Source: Photobacterium lutimaris (lineage in GTDB: Bacteria > Pseudomonadota > Gammaproteobacteria > Enterobacterales > Vibrionaceae). Taken from it: 34,689 nt of DNA. Location of the stretch: contig NZ_PYMH01000024.1 of assembly GCF_003025555.1 (NCBI RefSeq), forward strand, positions 1 to 34,689. Direction: 5' to 3'. The notes under the pieces were generated by a model. That model saw nothing but the letters and a program-made list of their open reading frames with translations. It was not told the DNA's origin and ran no database searches. Below, piece by piece: positions 25,512-34,033 of this stretch; the stretch's first letter is position 1; every line of letters begins with the position of its first letter. The position numbers and the translations under genes were made by a program.

Positions 25512-25709
25512 GAAAAGTTTTCCTATGTTGTTGTCGTACCGAAAAACAGTCGGTAGGGACTATCCCTTATTGAAATTAAGGATAGGCCAACAGCAGGTTC
25601 TCTATTGGCAGGCTCATGCTACCGCAGCAGTGGCAAAGAAAAAAGCTCTGTGATGAAAAGCCGCAGCGGTTGTTGTAGTCGTTGCGGCGGCTAGATAGCA
25701 GCGAAGGCG

Positions 25710-26777
25710 TTAGCTCAGCTTTCCGGTTTGCTCAAATTGCTCGAGTTGGGTCAGATAGCTGCTGATATCGCCAATGTTGCTTTCAACCCACTCAGTGTTG
25801 AAATAGGTATCGAGATAACGTTCACCACTGTCACACAGCAAGGTGACAATCGAGCCATTCTCGCCACGGGCTTTCATTTCACAAGCTAGCAGCAGTACCC
25901 CGTAAAGGTTGGTACCGGTTGATGCGCCAGCCTTGCGGCCAAGCAATTTTTCCAGCCAGTGTACTGTGGCAATACTTGCCGCATCAGGAATGGTGCGCAT
26001 TTCATCGACCACATCGGGAATGAAGCTTGGCTCTACCCGTGGGCGGCCAATTCCTTCGATACGGCTGCCGCAATCTCCGGTCAGGGAGGGATCTCGGGTT
26101 TGGTAGTATTGATGGAACACCGAGTTTTCTGGGTCAACGACACAGAGTCTGGTGGTATGCATTTGATAACGGATATAGCGGCCAATGGTTGCCGATGTGC
26201 CACCGGTACCCGGGCTCATGACTACCCAGCTTGGGATAGGGTGCTCTTCAAGCTTCATTTGATCAAATATGCTGTTGGCAATGTTGTTATTGCCCCGCCA
26301 GTCGGTAGCCCGTTCAGCATAGGTGAACTGATCCATGTAGTGGCCATTGAGCTCTTTCGCCAAGCGGCGCGACTCTTCATAGATCTCGCTTGGGCTGTCG
26401 ACAAAGTGAGCACGGCCGCCGTAAAACTCGATTTGCTCGATTTTCTTGCGCGCGGTTTTGCGCGGGACGACAGCGATGAACGGCAAGCCAAGCAGGCGGG
26501 CAAAATACGCTTCCGAAACCGCAGTACTGCCTGAAGACGACTCAATGACCGGGGTATCCTTGCTGATCCAGCCATTACACAGGGCAAACAGAAACAGGGA
26601 ACGAGCCAAACGGTGTTTGAGGCTACCGGTTGGATGGGTGCTTTCATCCTTCAGGTAGATATCAATCCCCTCAAGAGCGGGTATATCCAACTTGATCAGG
26701 TGGGTATCGGCTGAGCGTTGGAAGTCGGCTTCAATTTTGCGGATCGCGGTGTGGATCCATTGTGGGTCATGGCTCAT
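25710..26777 (-). CDS. PLP-dependent cysteine synthase-family enzyme, possible L-cysteine desulfhydrase (Cds1-like)
   Basis: This 355-aa fold-type II PLP enzyme resembles cysteine synthase but belongs to the separate group that includes Cds1, an L-cysteine desulfhydrase from Mycobacterium. The PLP lysine is K54 in HPTGSLKHR. ESSSGSTAVSEAY matches the substrate-binding loop, and SPGTGGTSATIGRYI is the phosphate-binding loop. It is divergent from a DecR-type regulator with 143 bp between them; DecR in E. coli controls cysteine detoxification. This context favours cysteine breakdown to sulfide, ammonia and pyruvate, but a synthase or another beta-elimination is possible. AGGA precedes the ATG. 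Confidence 0.75.
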   Translation of the reverse strand: MSHDPQWIHTAIRKIEADFQRSADTHLIKLDIPALEGIDIYLKDESTHPTGSLKHRLARSLFLFALCNGWISKDTPVIESSSGSTAVSEAYFARLLGLPFIAVVPRKTARKKIEQIEFYGGRAHFVDSPSEIYEESRRLAKELNGHYMDQFTYAERATDWRGNNNIANSIFDQMKLEEHPIPSWVVMSPGTGGTSATIGRYIRYQMHTTRLCVVDPENSVFHQYYQTRDPSLTGDCGSRIEGIGRPRVEPSFIPDVVDEMRTIPDAASIATVHWLEKLLGRKAGASTGTNLYGVLLLACEMKARGENGSIVTLLCDSGERYLDTYFNTEWVESNIGDISSYLTQLEQFEQTGKLS

Positions 26778-26920
26778 AGGGGGTCCTTTTACGCGGTGTC
26801 TGACTGTTTATATTATGGTGATAATGTATGACGAAGAGCAGGAAAATTCTTTATCAAATGCTCTCTACTTCGATTAAAATGGAGAAAAATATTCTATTAA
26901 TTATATTGTGGGTAAAAAAA

Positions 26921-27382
26921 TTGGCTGAACTAGACAAGACAGATAGAACACTCCTTCGAATGCTTCAGCAAGATGGCACGTTGGCTTTGGCGGAGTTGGC
27001 TGAAGCGGTGAACCTGACGACGACCCCGTGCTGGAAGCGTCTTAAGCGTCTTGAAGAAAGTGGCATTTTACGTCAGCGGGTTGCTTTGCTCGATCCGGTC
27101 AAGCTTGGTCTGTCATTTACCGCTTTTGTGCAAATCAAGACCAGCAATCACTCCAAGGAGTGGTATCACAAGTTTGTTGGTACCGTGTCCGACTTTCCCG
27201 AAGTGATGGAGTTCTATCGCATGGCCGGCGAGTATGACTACATGATGAAAGTGCAGGTGGCCGATATGTCTGCGTTTGATCAGTTCTATAAGAAACTGGT
27301 CAACAGCATTGAAGGATTGACCAATGTCACCTCGACCTTTGCCATGGAGCCCCTGAAGTACACCACCGCGTTGCCGGTATAG
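26921..27382 (+). CDS. decR: Lrp/AsnC-family regulator, DecR (CyuR/YbaO)
   Basis: This is an Lrp-family transcription factor, nearly collinear with E. coli DecR, which senses cysteine and activates cysteine detoxification genes. The N-terminal winged helix-turn-helix includes LAEAVNLTTTPCWKRLKRLEESGIL, split by its turn, and the C-terminal ligand-binding RAM domain holds FYRMAGEYDYMMKVQVADM. I use TTG 26921 (153 aa), which gives MAELDKTDRTLLRML, aligned with the E. coli start. The frame is open from ATG 26828 and an ATG at 26879 also exists, but their extra residues are not family-like. Its enzyme partner is divergent; mdlAB follows on the same strand. Confidence 0.88.
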   Translation: MAELDKTDRTLLRMLQQDGTLALAELAEAVNLTTTPCWKRLKRLEESGILRQRVALLDPVKLGLSFTAFVQIKTSNHSKEWYHKFVGTVSDFPEVMEFYRMAGEYDYMMKVQVADMSAFDQFYKKLVNSIEGLTNVTSTFAMEPLKYTTALPV

Positions 27383-27527
27383 CTATTTTTCCAGTGCGGT
27401 TATTTTGCCGGTAAAGATATTTGCCTTTGTTTTAGGGGAGCAGGCTCGCCTTCTTTCAGTGCTTTGATATGTGAGGGGATAAAAATCAGGATGAAATTCC
27501 AAATCCCATAGCTAGCCTTATAAGTAA

Positions 27528-27557
27528 TTGAAATTAAAAAGAGAACAGCAGCATAAT
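27528..27557 (+). promoter_or_regulatory. promoter of mdlAB
   Basis: TTGAAA (27528-27533) and CATAAT (27552-27557) are separated by 18 bp. It lies about 40 bp ahead of the mdlA start, so mdlAB can be expressed apart from decR. Eight G residues (27588-27595) provide the ribosome site. Confidence 0.55.
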
Positions 27558-27597
27558 ATCACCTGTAACAGTGGTTTAACATCGCGCGGGGGGGGAG

Positions 27598-29337
27598 ATG
27601 CAAGTATTTTGGCAGTTAAGGTGGTATTTCCGGCAGCAATGGCGCCGCTATGGTGGTGCTATTGGTATCTTAGTCATTGTTTCCCTCTTTGAGCTGTTGC
27701 CACCCAAGGCGATCGGCTGGATTGTCGATGATGTTGTCAGCGGCAGTATGACGCCTACCGTGATGCTTGGTTGGTTGATGGGGCTGGCGATAGTTTGGCT
27801 GGCGGTGTACTTTCTGCGGATCATCTGGCGTTGCTGGTTGTTCGGCGCGGCCTATGAGCTCGGTACTGTGTTGCGTAATCGTCTGTATCGCCACTTCTCA
27901 TCCCATTCCCCTTCTTTTTTTGAGCGCTATAAAACGGGCGATTTGATGGCCCGCTCGACCAATGATGTCAATGCAGTAGTCATGACCGCCGGCGAAGGCG
28001 TATTGACAGCTGTTGATTCTCTCATCACGGGCATTGCCGTATTGTTTGTCATGACCACTTTCATCAGCTGGGAGTTAACGATCTTGGCATTGTTGCCGAT
28101 GCCGTTGATGGCGGTTGTGGTTTTCTTCCTCGGTCGCCAGCTAAATAGCCGCTTCTCTCTGTCACAAGCCGCATTTTCTACCCTGACAGATAAAACTCAG
28201 GAAAGCCTCAGTGGGGTACGGATGATCCGTGCCTTTGGGTTGGAGAAATGCCAGCAACAAGATTTTTCCGGTGTAGTCGATGATGTGGGTGAGAAGAACT
28301 TGGCAGTGGCACGGGTAGACGCCAAGTTTGATCCGGTGATTCAAATTGCTATTGGCATGTCTTTTTTCCTTAGCATTGCCGGTGGCGCTTATTTGATCAG
28401 CCAGCAACGGTTGACGCTGGGTGATCTGACGGCTTTTACGCTTTATCAAGGTTTGATGATCTGGCCGATGCTGGCGATGGCATGGTTGTTCAATATCCTT
28501 GAGCGCGGTTCGGCGGCGTGGAATCGGCTAGCCGATATTTTTGACGAAAAACCGGGTATCGTCAGCGGTGAGCGGGTCCTTGAGCGTACCTATCAGCCCC
28601 TGAAGGTGGATATTGAGACATTTTCTTGGCCTGGCCAAACTCAGCCTGCGCTGGCTGATGTCCATTTTACCCTGGCGAGCGGCAATATGCTGGGTATTGC
28701 CGGGCCGATCGGCAGTGGCAAATCGACTTTGTTGGCGCTGCTACTGCGACAGCAGGAGTTGGAGCAGGGGCAAATCAAGTATGGTGATGTTGCGCTCAAG
28801 CAGGCGGACCTTTCTCAGTGGCGCAGCCGGTTTGCCGTCGTGAGTCAGTCACCGTTCTTATTCTCTCGCTCTATTGCAGACAACATAGCCCTTGGTAAGC
28901 CGCAGGCCAGTATGGAGGAAGTCCGCAAAGTGGCCAAAGCGGCCTGTATTGACGACGATATCATGCAGTTCCCTGAAGGCTACCAGACCATGGTTGGTGA
29001 AAAAGGCATTACGTTATCGGGCGGTCAGAAACAGCGTATCGCCATCGCTCGTGCGTTGTTGCTCGAGGCGGAAATTCTAATTTTGGACGATGCGCTGTCA
29101 GCTGTCGACGGTAAGACCGAGCACCATATTCTCGCCAATTTACGCTGTCAGCAAAAGCGGACGGTGATTGTGATTGCCCATCGCTTAACGGCGTTTGAGG
29201 AGGCGGATATGACGCTGGTCCTCCATCATGGACAGATCAGTGAACAGGGTGATCACCGTAGTTTGTTGGCGCAAGATAATTGGTATGCAGAAATGTACCG
29301 CTACCAGAAATTAGAGCAGGCGATGGAGGACGCGTAA
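27598..29337 (+). CDS. mdlA: ABC exporter half-transporter MdlA
   Basis: MdlA is one half of a heterodimeric type IV ABC exporter, with six membrane helices (about 1-310) and an ATPase domain (about 335-579). Walker A is GPIGSGKS with K375, the signature is LSGGQKQR, and Walker B is ILDDALS (D497). The catalytic glutamate position is D498, as in E. coli MdlA, so this half contributes a weak ATP site. The N-terminus MQVFWQLRWYFRQQW aligns with E. coli. The stop overlaps the mdlB start by one base. The substrate of MdlAB is not known; the drug-resistance name comes from similarity. Confidence 0.93.
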   Translation: MQVFWQLRWYFRQQWRRYGGAIGILVIVSLFELLPPKAIGWIVDDVVSGSMTPTVMLGWLMGLAIVWLAVYFLRIIWRCWLFGAAYELGTVLRNRLYRHFSSHSPSFFERYKTGDLMARSTNDVNAVVMTAGEGVLTAVDSLITGIAVLFVMTTFISWELTILALLPMPLMAVVVFFLGRQLNSRFSLSQAAFSTLTDKTQESLSGVRMIRAFGLEKCQQQDFSGVVDDVGEKNLAVARVDAKFDPVIQIAIGMSFFLSIAGGAYLISQQRLTLGDLTAFTLYQGLMIWPMLAMAWLFNILERGSAAWNRLADIFDEKPGIVSGERVLERTYQPLKVDIETFSWPGQTQPALADVHFTLASGNMLGIAGPIGSGKSTLLALLLRQQELEQGQIKYGDVALKQADLSQWRSRFAVVSQSPFLFSRSIADNIALGKPQASMEEVRKVAKAACIDDDIMQFPEGYQTMVGEKGITLSGGQKQRIAIARALLLEAEILILDDALSAVDGKTEHHILANLRCQQKRTVIVIAHRLTAFEEADMTLVLHHGQISEQGDHRSLLAQDNWYAEMYRYQKLEQAMEDA

Positions 29338-31127
29338 TGGAAAAAGCAACCATAAAACGATCGACATTTGCTCGCTTGTTGCATTACGCGCTGGCAGATA
29401 AAAGACAGCTGACAGTGGCTATGGGGTTATTATTCCTGGCCTCTATTGCCGATGTCTCGGGGCCATGGCTAATCCAGCATTTTATTGATAACAATATTGC
29501 CAAGGACAGTTTTCCAACGTCCGAGTTGGTCATGTTGGCGACGGGCTATATCGGCTTGATGATCGCCACGGCGTGGCTACGGTATTTACAGGCATTACGG
29601 TTTAATGCGCTAGCCGTTGGTGTGGTACAAACGGTGCGTAAACAGCTCTTTTCGCGGATCCTCAACCAACCCCTGTCGGCCTTTGATTATATGCCCTCCG
29701 GTAAGCTGATCTCACGGATCACCAATGACACCGAGTCGCTAAAAGATTTTTATGTGCATGTCATAGGGACGGCGCTTAAGAATATAACGTTGATCCTTGT
29801 GATGCTGGTGGCAATGGCGCTATTGAGCTGGCGGCTGACATTGGTCGTATTGGTGTTGCTGCCGATTGTGGTTGGCGTCATGGTGTTCTATCAGCGTCGC
29901 AGTTCGGATGCCTATCGCAAGATGCGTGACTTGCTGGCTGATATCAACGCTTCGATGAGTGAGTCTATTCAGGGCATGAGCTTGATCCAGCTCATGCGCC
30001 AAGAAAAAACATTCTACAACCAATTTTCTGAGCTGACAGCCAGTCATCTGGCCGCGCAGCAAAGTGTTGTCAGGCTCAATGGCATCATGCTACGGCCGTT
30101 GATCGATTTTCTTTCTGGTGTCGCCTTGCTCTCGCTGGTGGCGCTGTTTGGCGTGAGTGGCGTAGAGCTGATTGGTGTTGGGGTCCTATATGCCTTTATC
30201 AGCTACCTGGGGAGGGTGACCGAGCCGTTGATTGAGCTAACCCAGCAGCTGTCATTATTGCAGCAAGCGCTGGTGGCCAGCGAACGTATTTTCGGTTTCA
30301 TTGATGCCGAGCAGCAAGAATATGGCAATGATACTGCGCCGTTGAGCTCAGGAAAGCTCGAATGTCGTCAGGTTGACTTTAGCTATGATGGTAAGCAGCC
30401 TATTTTGAAGGCGATCGATGTGGCGATACCGCATCAGGGGTTTCTGGCATTGGTAGGGCATACCGGTAGCGGCAAGAGTACTCTGGCTTCGCTGATGATG
30501 GGCTTTTACCCGGTTTCGAAAGGTCAAATCCTGCTTGACGGTCGGCCGTTGGCGAGCCTGTCTCACGATGTATTGCGTTCTGGGATCGCCATGGTCCAGC
30601 AGGACCCGCACATTCTCAGTGCGTCGGTACGAGAGAATATCACCTTGGGTCGTTGCGTGGGTGACGGCACCGAGGACGATGCTATCTGGCAAGCATTGGA
30701 AGCGGTAGGACTTGCTGAACAAGTCCGCTGTTACACAAACGGCTTGGATACCCCGTTGGGCAGTGGTGCTGCGAACCTGTCGGCCGGGCAAAAACAATTA
30801 CTGGCACTGGCAAGGGTATGGTACAGCAAGCCAAGGATCCTGATCCTCGATGAAGCCACAGCCAATATTGATTCCGGTACCGAGCGTGATATCCAGAAGG
30901 CACTGAGCAAGCTGCGCCGGGATATGAGTGTGGTCGTGATAGCCCACCGTCTGTCAACGGTGATGGAAGCCGATGAAATCGTGGTGTTGCACCATGGTGA
31001 AGTGGTCGAGCGCGGTACCCATCATGAGCTGCTGGGGCTAAACCATTATTACCGGCAGATGTACCAGCTGCAGCAAGTCGGTGAGCAGCTCAAGCTGTTG
31101 GAGGGGGCAACGAGTGAATACCCCTGA
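29337..31127 (+). CDS. mdlB: ABC exporter half-transporter MdlB
   Basis: MdlB is the partner half of the exporter, 596 aa from ATG 29337 (an in-frame ATG at 29280 lies inside mdlA and is not needed). It has six helices and an ATPase domain with Walker A GHTGSGKST (K380) and a normal Walker B ILDEATA (D505, catalytic E506). Its signature reads LSAGQ (481-485) instead of LSGGQ. So each half carries one non-standard motif. Segments such as VGVLYAFISYLGRVTEPLIEL are close to E. coli MdlB. It is coupled to mdlA. In E. coli glnK-amtB follows, but here the convergent tesB does. Confidence 0.93.
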   Translation: MEKATIKRSTFARLLHYALADKRQLTVAMGLLFLASIADVSGPWLIQHFIDNNIAKDSFPTSELVMLATGYIGLMIATAWLRYLQALRFNALAVGVVQTVRKQLFSRILNQPLSAFDYMPSGKLISRITNDTESLKDFYVHVIGTALKNITLILVMLVAMALLSWRLTLVVLVLLPIVVGVMVFYQRRSSDAYRKMRDLLADINASMSESIQGMSLIQLMRQEKTFYNQFSELTASHLAAQQSVVRLNGIMLRPLIDFLSGVALLSLVALFGVSGVELIGVGVLYAFISYLGRVTEPLIELTQQLSLLQQALVASERIFGFIDAEQQEYGNDTAPLSSGKLECRQVDFSYDGKQPILKAIDVAIPHQGFLALVGHTGSGKSTLASLMMGFYPVSKGQILLDGRPLASLSHDVLRSGIAMVQQDPHILSASVRENITLGRCVGDGTEDDAIWQALEAVGLAEQVRCYTNGLDTPLGSGAANLSAGQKQLLALARVWYSKPRILILDEATANIDSGTERDIQKALSKLRRDMSVVVIAHRLSTVMEADEIVVLHHGEVVERGTHHELLGLNHYYRQMYQLQQVGEQLKLLEGATSEYP

Positions 31128-31144
31128 ACCGCGTGTCGAAAAGC

Positions 31145-31168
31145 AAGAGGCGGGCTAGGCCGCCTCTT
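31145..31168. terminator. hairpin between convergent mdlB and tesB
   Basis: AAGAGGCGG (31145-31153) pairs with CCGCCTCTT (31160-31168), loop GCTAGG. The T-rich tract after it is broken on the plus strand, and on the minus strand the following bases are not T-rich. It probably ends mdlAB transcription, with modest strength. Confidence 0.6.
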
Positions 31169-31202
31169 AACCTTTATTATTAAACGTTGACGGGGAGCGG
31201 CG

Positions 31203-32069
31203 TTACTTGCTCCCGGTATGGCGCATCAAGCCTTCCTGTACGGCAGAGGCCACCAGTTCCCCTTTTTGGTTGTAGATCTCACCGCGGACCAAGCCACGCG
31301 CATTGCTGGCTGATGGGCTATCGATAGCGTAGAGCAGCCATTCATCCATACGGAAAGGACGGTGGAACCACATTGAGTGGTCAATAGTCGCGACTTTCAT
31401 CTGTGGGTTGAACAAGCTAACGCCATGGGGCTGTAATGCCGTCACCAAAAATCCCCAGTCAGAGGCATAGGCCAGCAGGTATTGATGGATACGCTGGTCA
31501 TCGGGCATCTCGCCGTTGGCTTTGATCCATAGATACTGCTTGGCTTCAGTCGGCTTCGGGGCGAGAGGGTTAACCACATTGACCGGGCGTACCTCGATCG
31601 GGCGGTCGCAGCCAAAATGCTTCACGGCCCCTTTTGGCAGCTTGTCAGCCATCGCCAATACCAACTCTTGTTCTGACATCAAGCCTTCAAAGGAAGGTGT
31701 TTGTGGCATGGGTGATTGGTGTTCGAAGCCTTTTTCCTCAGCTTGATAAGATGCCGTGAGGTAGAATATTGGGCGGCCATATTGAATCGCCTTAACGCGC
31801 CGGGTACTGAAACTGTTGCCATCACGCAGATTTTCGACATCATAAATAATTGGCTTATGGGGATCGCCTGGTCGCAAAAAATAGCTGTGGAAAGAGTGAA
31901 CCTGACGCCCTTCATCAACGGTTTCCTTCGCTGCAGAAAGTGCCTGTCCAAGTACTTGGCCGCCATAGACTTGTGGTAAACCCAAATGCTCGCTTTGTCC
32001 ACGGAACAATCCTTGTTCAAGCTGCTCTAAATGTAGCAGAGTGAGAAGTTCATTCAGTTCTTTGCTCAT
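31203..32069 (-). CDS. tesB: acyl-CoA thioesterase II TesB
   Basis: TesB hydrolyses medium- and long-chain acyl-CoA to free fatty acid and CoA, and is a double-hotdog enzyme. I set the start at ATG 32069 (288 aa), which has GGAG upstream and matches E. coli TesB (286 aa); the frame extends to 32144 without family similarity. The catalytic triad of E. coli is kept at the same numbers: D204 (YASDWGF), T228 (VATIDHSMW) and Q278 (AVQEGLM). It is divergent from ybaY, as in E. coli. Confidence 0.96.
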   Translation of the reverse strand: MSKELNELLTLLHLEQLEQGLFRGQSEHLGLPQVYGGQVLGQALSAAKETVDEGRQVHSFHSYFLRPGDPHKPIIYDVENLRDGNSFSTRRVKAIQYGRPIFYLTASYQAEEKGFEHQSPMPQTPSFEGLMSEQELVLAMADKLPKGAVKHFGCDRPIEVRPVNVVNPLAPKPTEAKQYLWIKANGEMPDDQRIHQYLLAYASDWGFLVTALQPHGVSLFNPQMKVATIDHSMWFHRPFRMDEWLLYAIDSPSASNARGLVRGEIYNQKGELVASAVQEGLMRHTGSK

Positions 32070-32210
32070 CGGATCTCCATAAATAATGTTATTATTAAGT
32101 GCTGTGAGGAGTGGAACAATCACTCCTAATGAGTGGATGATCATTCAGTTTAAACATGAGTTCAAGTGCTTGTCACACATCAAAATGACAGTTTTGCTTT
32201 AGGAGAGACA

Positions 32211-32630
32211 ATGAAAAGGGTTTTTGCACTGATTTCGGCATTGGCAGTAGCGCTGGTTGTATCGGCGTGTACCAGTTTGATCGAACAAGATGCAGATTTG
32301 GAAGTGGTAAAGGGAACCTTGACCTACAAAGAGCGTATGGCACTGCCCGATCATGCCCGCATTACTGTGACGCTGTCGGATGTCTCTAAAATGGATGTCG
32401 CAGCGGAGGTACTGAGTAGCCAAGCTTTTTTGGCCGATGGAAAGCAAGTACCGTTTGAATACCAGCTGAACTTTTCTCGCCAGGAAATTATTCCTAACCA
32501 TACCTATGCCGTCAGTGCACGTATTGAAGTGGATGGCAAACTGCTGTTTATCACTGATACGGCCAATCAAGTGCTGACCGATCAGGCTGAGTCTACTTAT
32601 AAAGATTTGGTATTGGTGAAGGTGAACTAA
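32211..32630 (+). CDS. ybaY: YbaY-family lipoprotein
   Basis: This 139-aa lipoprotein matches the YbaY family by position (between tesB and atl, as in E. coli) and by its single beta-rich domain. The start is ATG 32211, preceded by AGGAGAGAC; an upstream in-frame ATG at 32166 would spoil the signal. The signal peptide ends in the lipobox VVSAC with C20. YbaY is about 190 aa in E. coli, so this one is shorter. The later motif GKLLFITDTANQVLT is typical of the family. Its function is not established. Confidence 0.82.
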   Translation: MKRVFALISALAVALVVSACTSLIEQDADLEVVKGTLTYKERMALPDHARITVTLSDVSKMDVAAEVLSSQAFLADGKQVPFEYQLNFSRQEIIPNHTYAVSARIEVDGKLLFITDTANQVLTDQAESTYKDLVLVKVN

Positions 32631-32642
32631 AGTGACCTCTTG

Positions 32643-32664
32643 ATGCCGCCTTGCTTGGCGGCAT
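32643..32664. terminator. hairpin between convergent ybaY and atl
   Basis: ATGCCGCC pairs with GGCGGCAT (32657-32664) around TTGCTT. The last base is shared with the atl stop codon. There is no clear T-run on either side, so termination would be weak or Rho-assisted. Confidence 0.5.
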
Positions 32665-32969
32665 TAAAGCCCGTCCCACCGGTATTGCTTCAATTTGAGC
32701 CGTCCGGTTTCGCCTACCTCAATCCCTTCATCAATTAATTTGCGGCGTTGGCGCTGTAAGTCATCTCCCTTCAGGGAAATCTCCCCTTTAGCATTTACCA
32801 CTCGGTGCCAGGGTAGGGTTGAACCTTCCGGCAACGTCGCCATCAGGCGGCCTACTTGGCGAGCATAACCGGGAAAACCGGCAAATTTGGCAATATCACC
32901 ATAAGTTGTCACTTTTCCATATGGAATTTGGTGAACTTGGCTGTAGATTTGCGCTGAAAAATCATCCAT
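32664..32969 (-). CDS. atl: alkyltransferase-like protein (Atl/YbaZ)
   Basis: Atl resembles the C-terminal domain of O6-alkylguanine-DNA alkyltransferase but lacks the active cysteine. The PCHR motif reads P53-W54-H55-R56, exactly as in E. coli Atl. It binds alkylated guanine and hands it to nucleotide excision repair. The flipping arginine is probably R37 (ARQVGRLM). I use ATG 32969 (101 aa); the frame is open to 32990. It is close to E. coli across TLPWHRVVN and LQRQRRKLI. E. coli Atl has a longer N-terminus (129 aa). Confidence 0.92.
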   Translation of the reverse strand: MDDFSAQIYSQVHQIPYGKVTTYGDIAKFAGFPGYARQVGRLMATLPEGSTLPWHRVVNAKGEISLKGDDLQRQRRKLIDEGIEVGETGRLKLKQYRWDGL

Positions 32970-33045
32970 ATTTATACCTGTACCAAACAAACCTGATGGC
33001 CGATCATGGTATTACGGTTATCAGATAACGCAAGGAGGTGCTGCC

Positions 33046-33780
33046 ATGTTGTATGCCGCGTTACTTGTTATGGTCAGCATAACGTTGACCATTGTCGGAG
33101 TCAGTGCATTGGGGCAAAGCCAAGGAGAGTTGCCTGCACTGGCCCTTGCCATACCTGCCTTATGGTTATTGCCACAAGGTGGCGTATCTGCCTGGCTATT
33201 GTTAATTGGCCTGGGCACGTTTGGTTTTGTTCTTCCTGAACAACCCATTGCCTTATCGGTGAGTGTCTTTATGATGCTGCCGGTTTTTGCGGTCAGCTTC
33301 TCTGCAAAGAGCTCTTGGCAGTTGGCTGCGTTATTGATCTCCATCGTCCTTGCCATGGATGTAGGCCTGATGGCCTTGCAAGCCGAAGGCAAGCTTGAGG
33401 GGAGTCCTGCTTATACCATCATTCAGATCCTTGCTATCGGGGTGATCTGGGTAGCTGCACGCAGTTGGCGGTCGGTAGACGGTAATACTTGGTGGCCGCT
33501 ATTTCTGGTGGTTCCGCTGTGGGTCGGTGGTTTGGCCCATGCCGCACTGGTTGCCCTTTGTGTTACCGGTCTGATTGCCTCTTTGCAAGGGATGGCAAAA
33601 AGCAAACTCAGCGAGTGGGTGCCCCGGATGATGTGGATCTTACCTGCGGTCGGCTTTGCCACTTTGGTGCTGGTACCTTGGTTCGACGTACCAAACCCGA
33701 TATTGGTCGCTTGGCTGCTGGTTCTGGGCGGCGCCTTGCTGGGTGAGTATTTACTGGAGGACCCGGAAGAAGAGCTCTAG
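33046..33780 (+). CDS. multi-pass membrane protein, unknown function
   Basis: This 244-aa protein has about seven or eight hydrophobic helices covering nearly its whole length, short loops and an acidic C-terminus (EDPEEEL). An excellent ribosome site, AAGGAGGTG, lies 6-7 bases before the ATG. There is a cluster of Trp around WWPLFLVVPLWVGG. I do not recognise the family; a transporter fold is not indicated by any motif. It lies between the divergent atl and the 4.5S RNA gene, where E. coli has no equivalent that I recall. Confidence 0.8.
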   Translation: MLYAALLVMVSITLTIVGVSALGQSQGELPALALAIPALWLLPQGGVSAWLLLIGLGTFGFVLPEQPIALSVSVFMMLPVFAVSFSAKSSWQLAALLISIVLAMDVGLMALQAEGKLEGSPAYTIIQILAIGVIWVAARSWRSVDGNTWWPLFLVVPLWVGGLAHAALVALCVTGLIASLQGMAKSKLSEWVPRMMWILPAVGFATLVLVPWFDVPNPILVAWLLVLGGALLGEYLLEDPEEEL

Positions 33781-33856
33781 GGCTGGGCTAACTGTGTGAA
33801 AACAGGAATGTTTGGGCAATAAAACAGCAGTCGGTCGGGAATCTGTGATTGTGCTA

Positions 33857-33885
33857 TTGCAATCACCTCGGCCATAGCGGATAAT
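33857..33885 (+). promoter_or_regulatory. promoter of ffs
   Basis: TTGCAA (33857-33862) and GATAAT (33880-33885) are 17 bp apart. Transcription would begin near 33892, giving a leader of about 28 nt before the mature RNA, much like the RNase P-processed leader known for E. coli 4.5S RNA. Confidence 0.6.
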
Positions 33886-33919
33886 CCATCTCGTTCTCGC
33901 ACAGAGACAAAGAATCTAT

Positions 33920-34033
33920 GGAGGCCCTGCTGGTCCTCTCGCAACACTACCTCGTGAACCCGGTCAGGCCTGGAAGGGAGCAGCCGCAGCGAGCGACGTG
34001 TGTGCCGAGATGTGGCTGGTGGGGCTTCCACCC
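33920..34033 (+). ncRNA. ffs: 4.5S signal recognition particle RNA
   Basis: The 114-nt sequence has the same length as E. coli 4.5S RNA. The conserved apical domain is plain: GGTCAGGCCTGGAAGGGAGC and CAGCC, with the GGAA tetraloop and the asymmetric internal loop bound by Ffh. The ends pair (GGAGGCCC with the GGGGCTTCC region), forming the long rod. In E. coli ffs lies by ybaZ (atl), and it lies near atl here too. Open frames across it on the minus strand are accidental. Confidence 0.96.

Noticed and set aside
25512..25709. preQ1 riboswitch in front of queC
   Set aside because: I could not find the short class-I pseudoknot pattern or its A-rich tail; only an ordinary hairpin is present.
26840..26895. 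Two GAA...TTC dyads (26842-26850, 26883-26895) as DecR operators
   Set aside because: The spacings differ (2 versus 5 bases) and the region is very AT-rich, so the matches are weak.
33777..34031. Minus-strand 84-codon frame over ffs
   Set aside because: It overlaps the 4.5S RNA, whose conserved structure explains the sequence.
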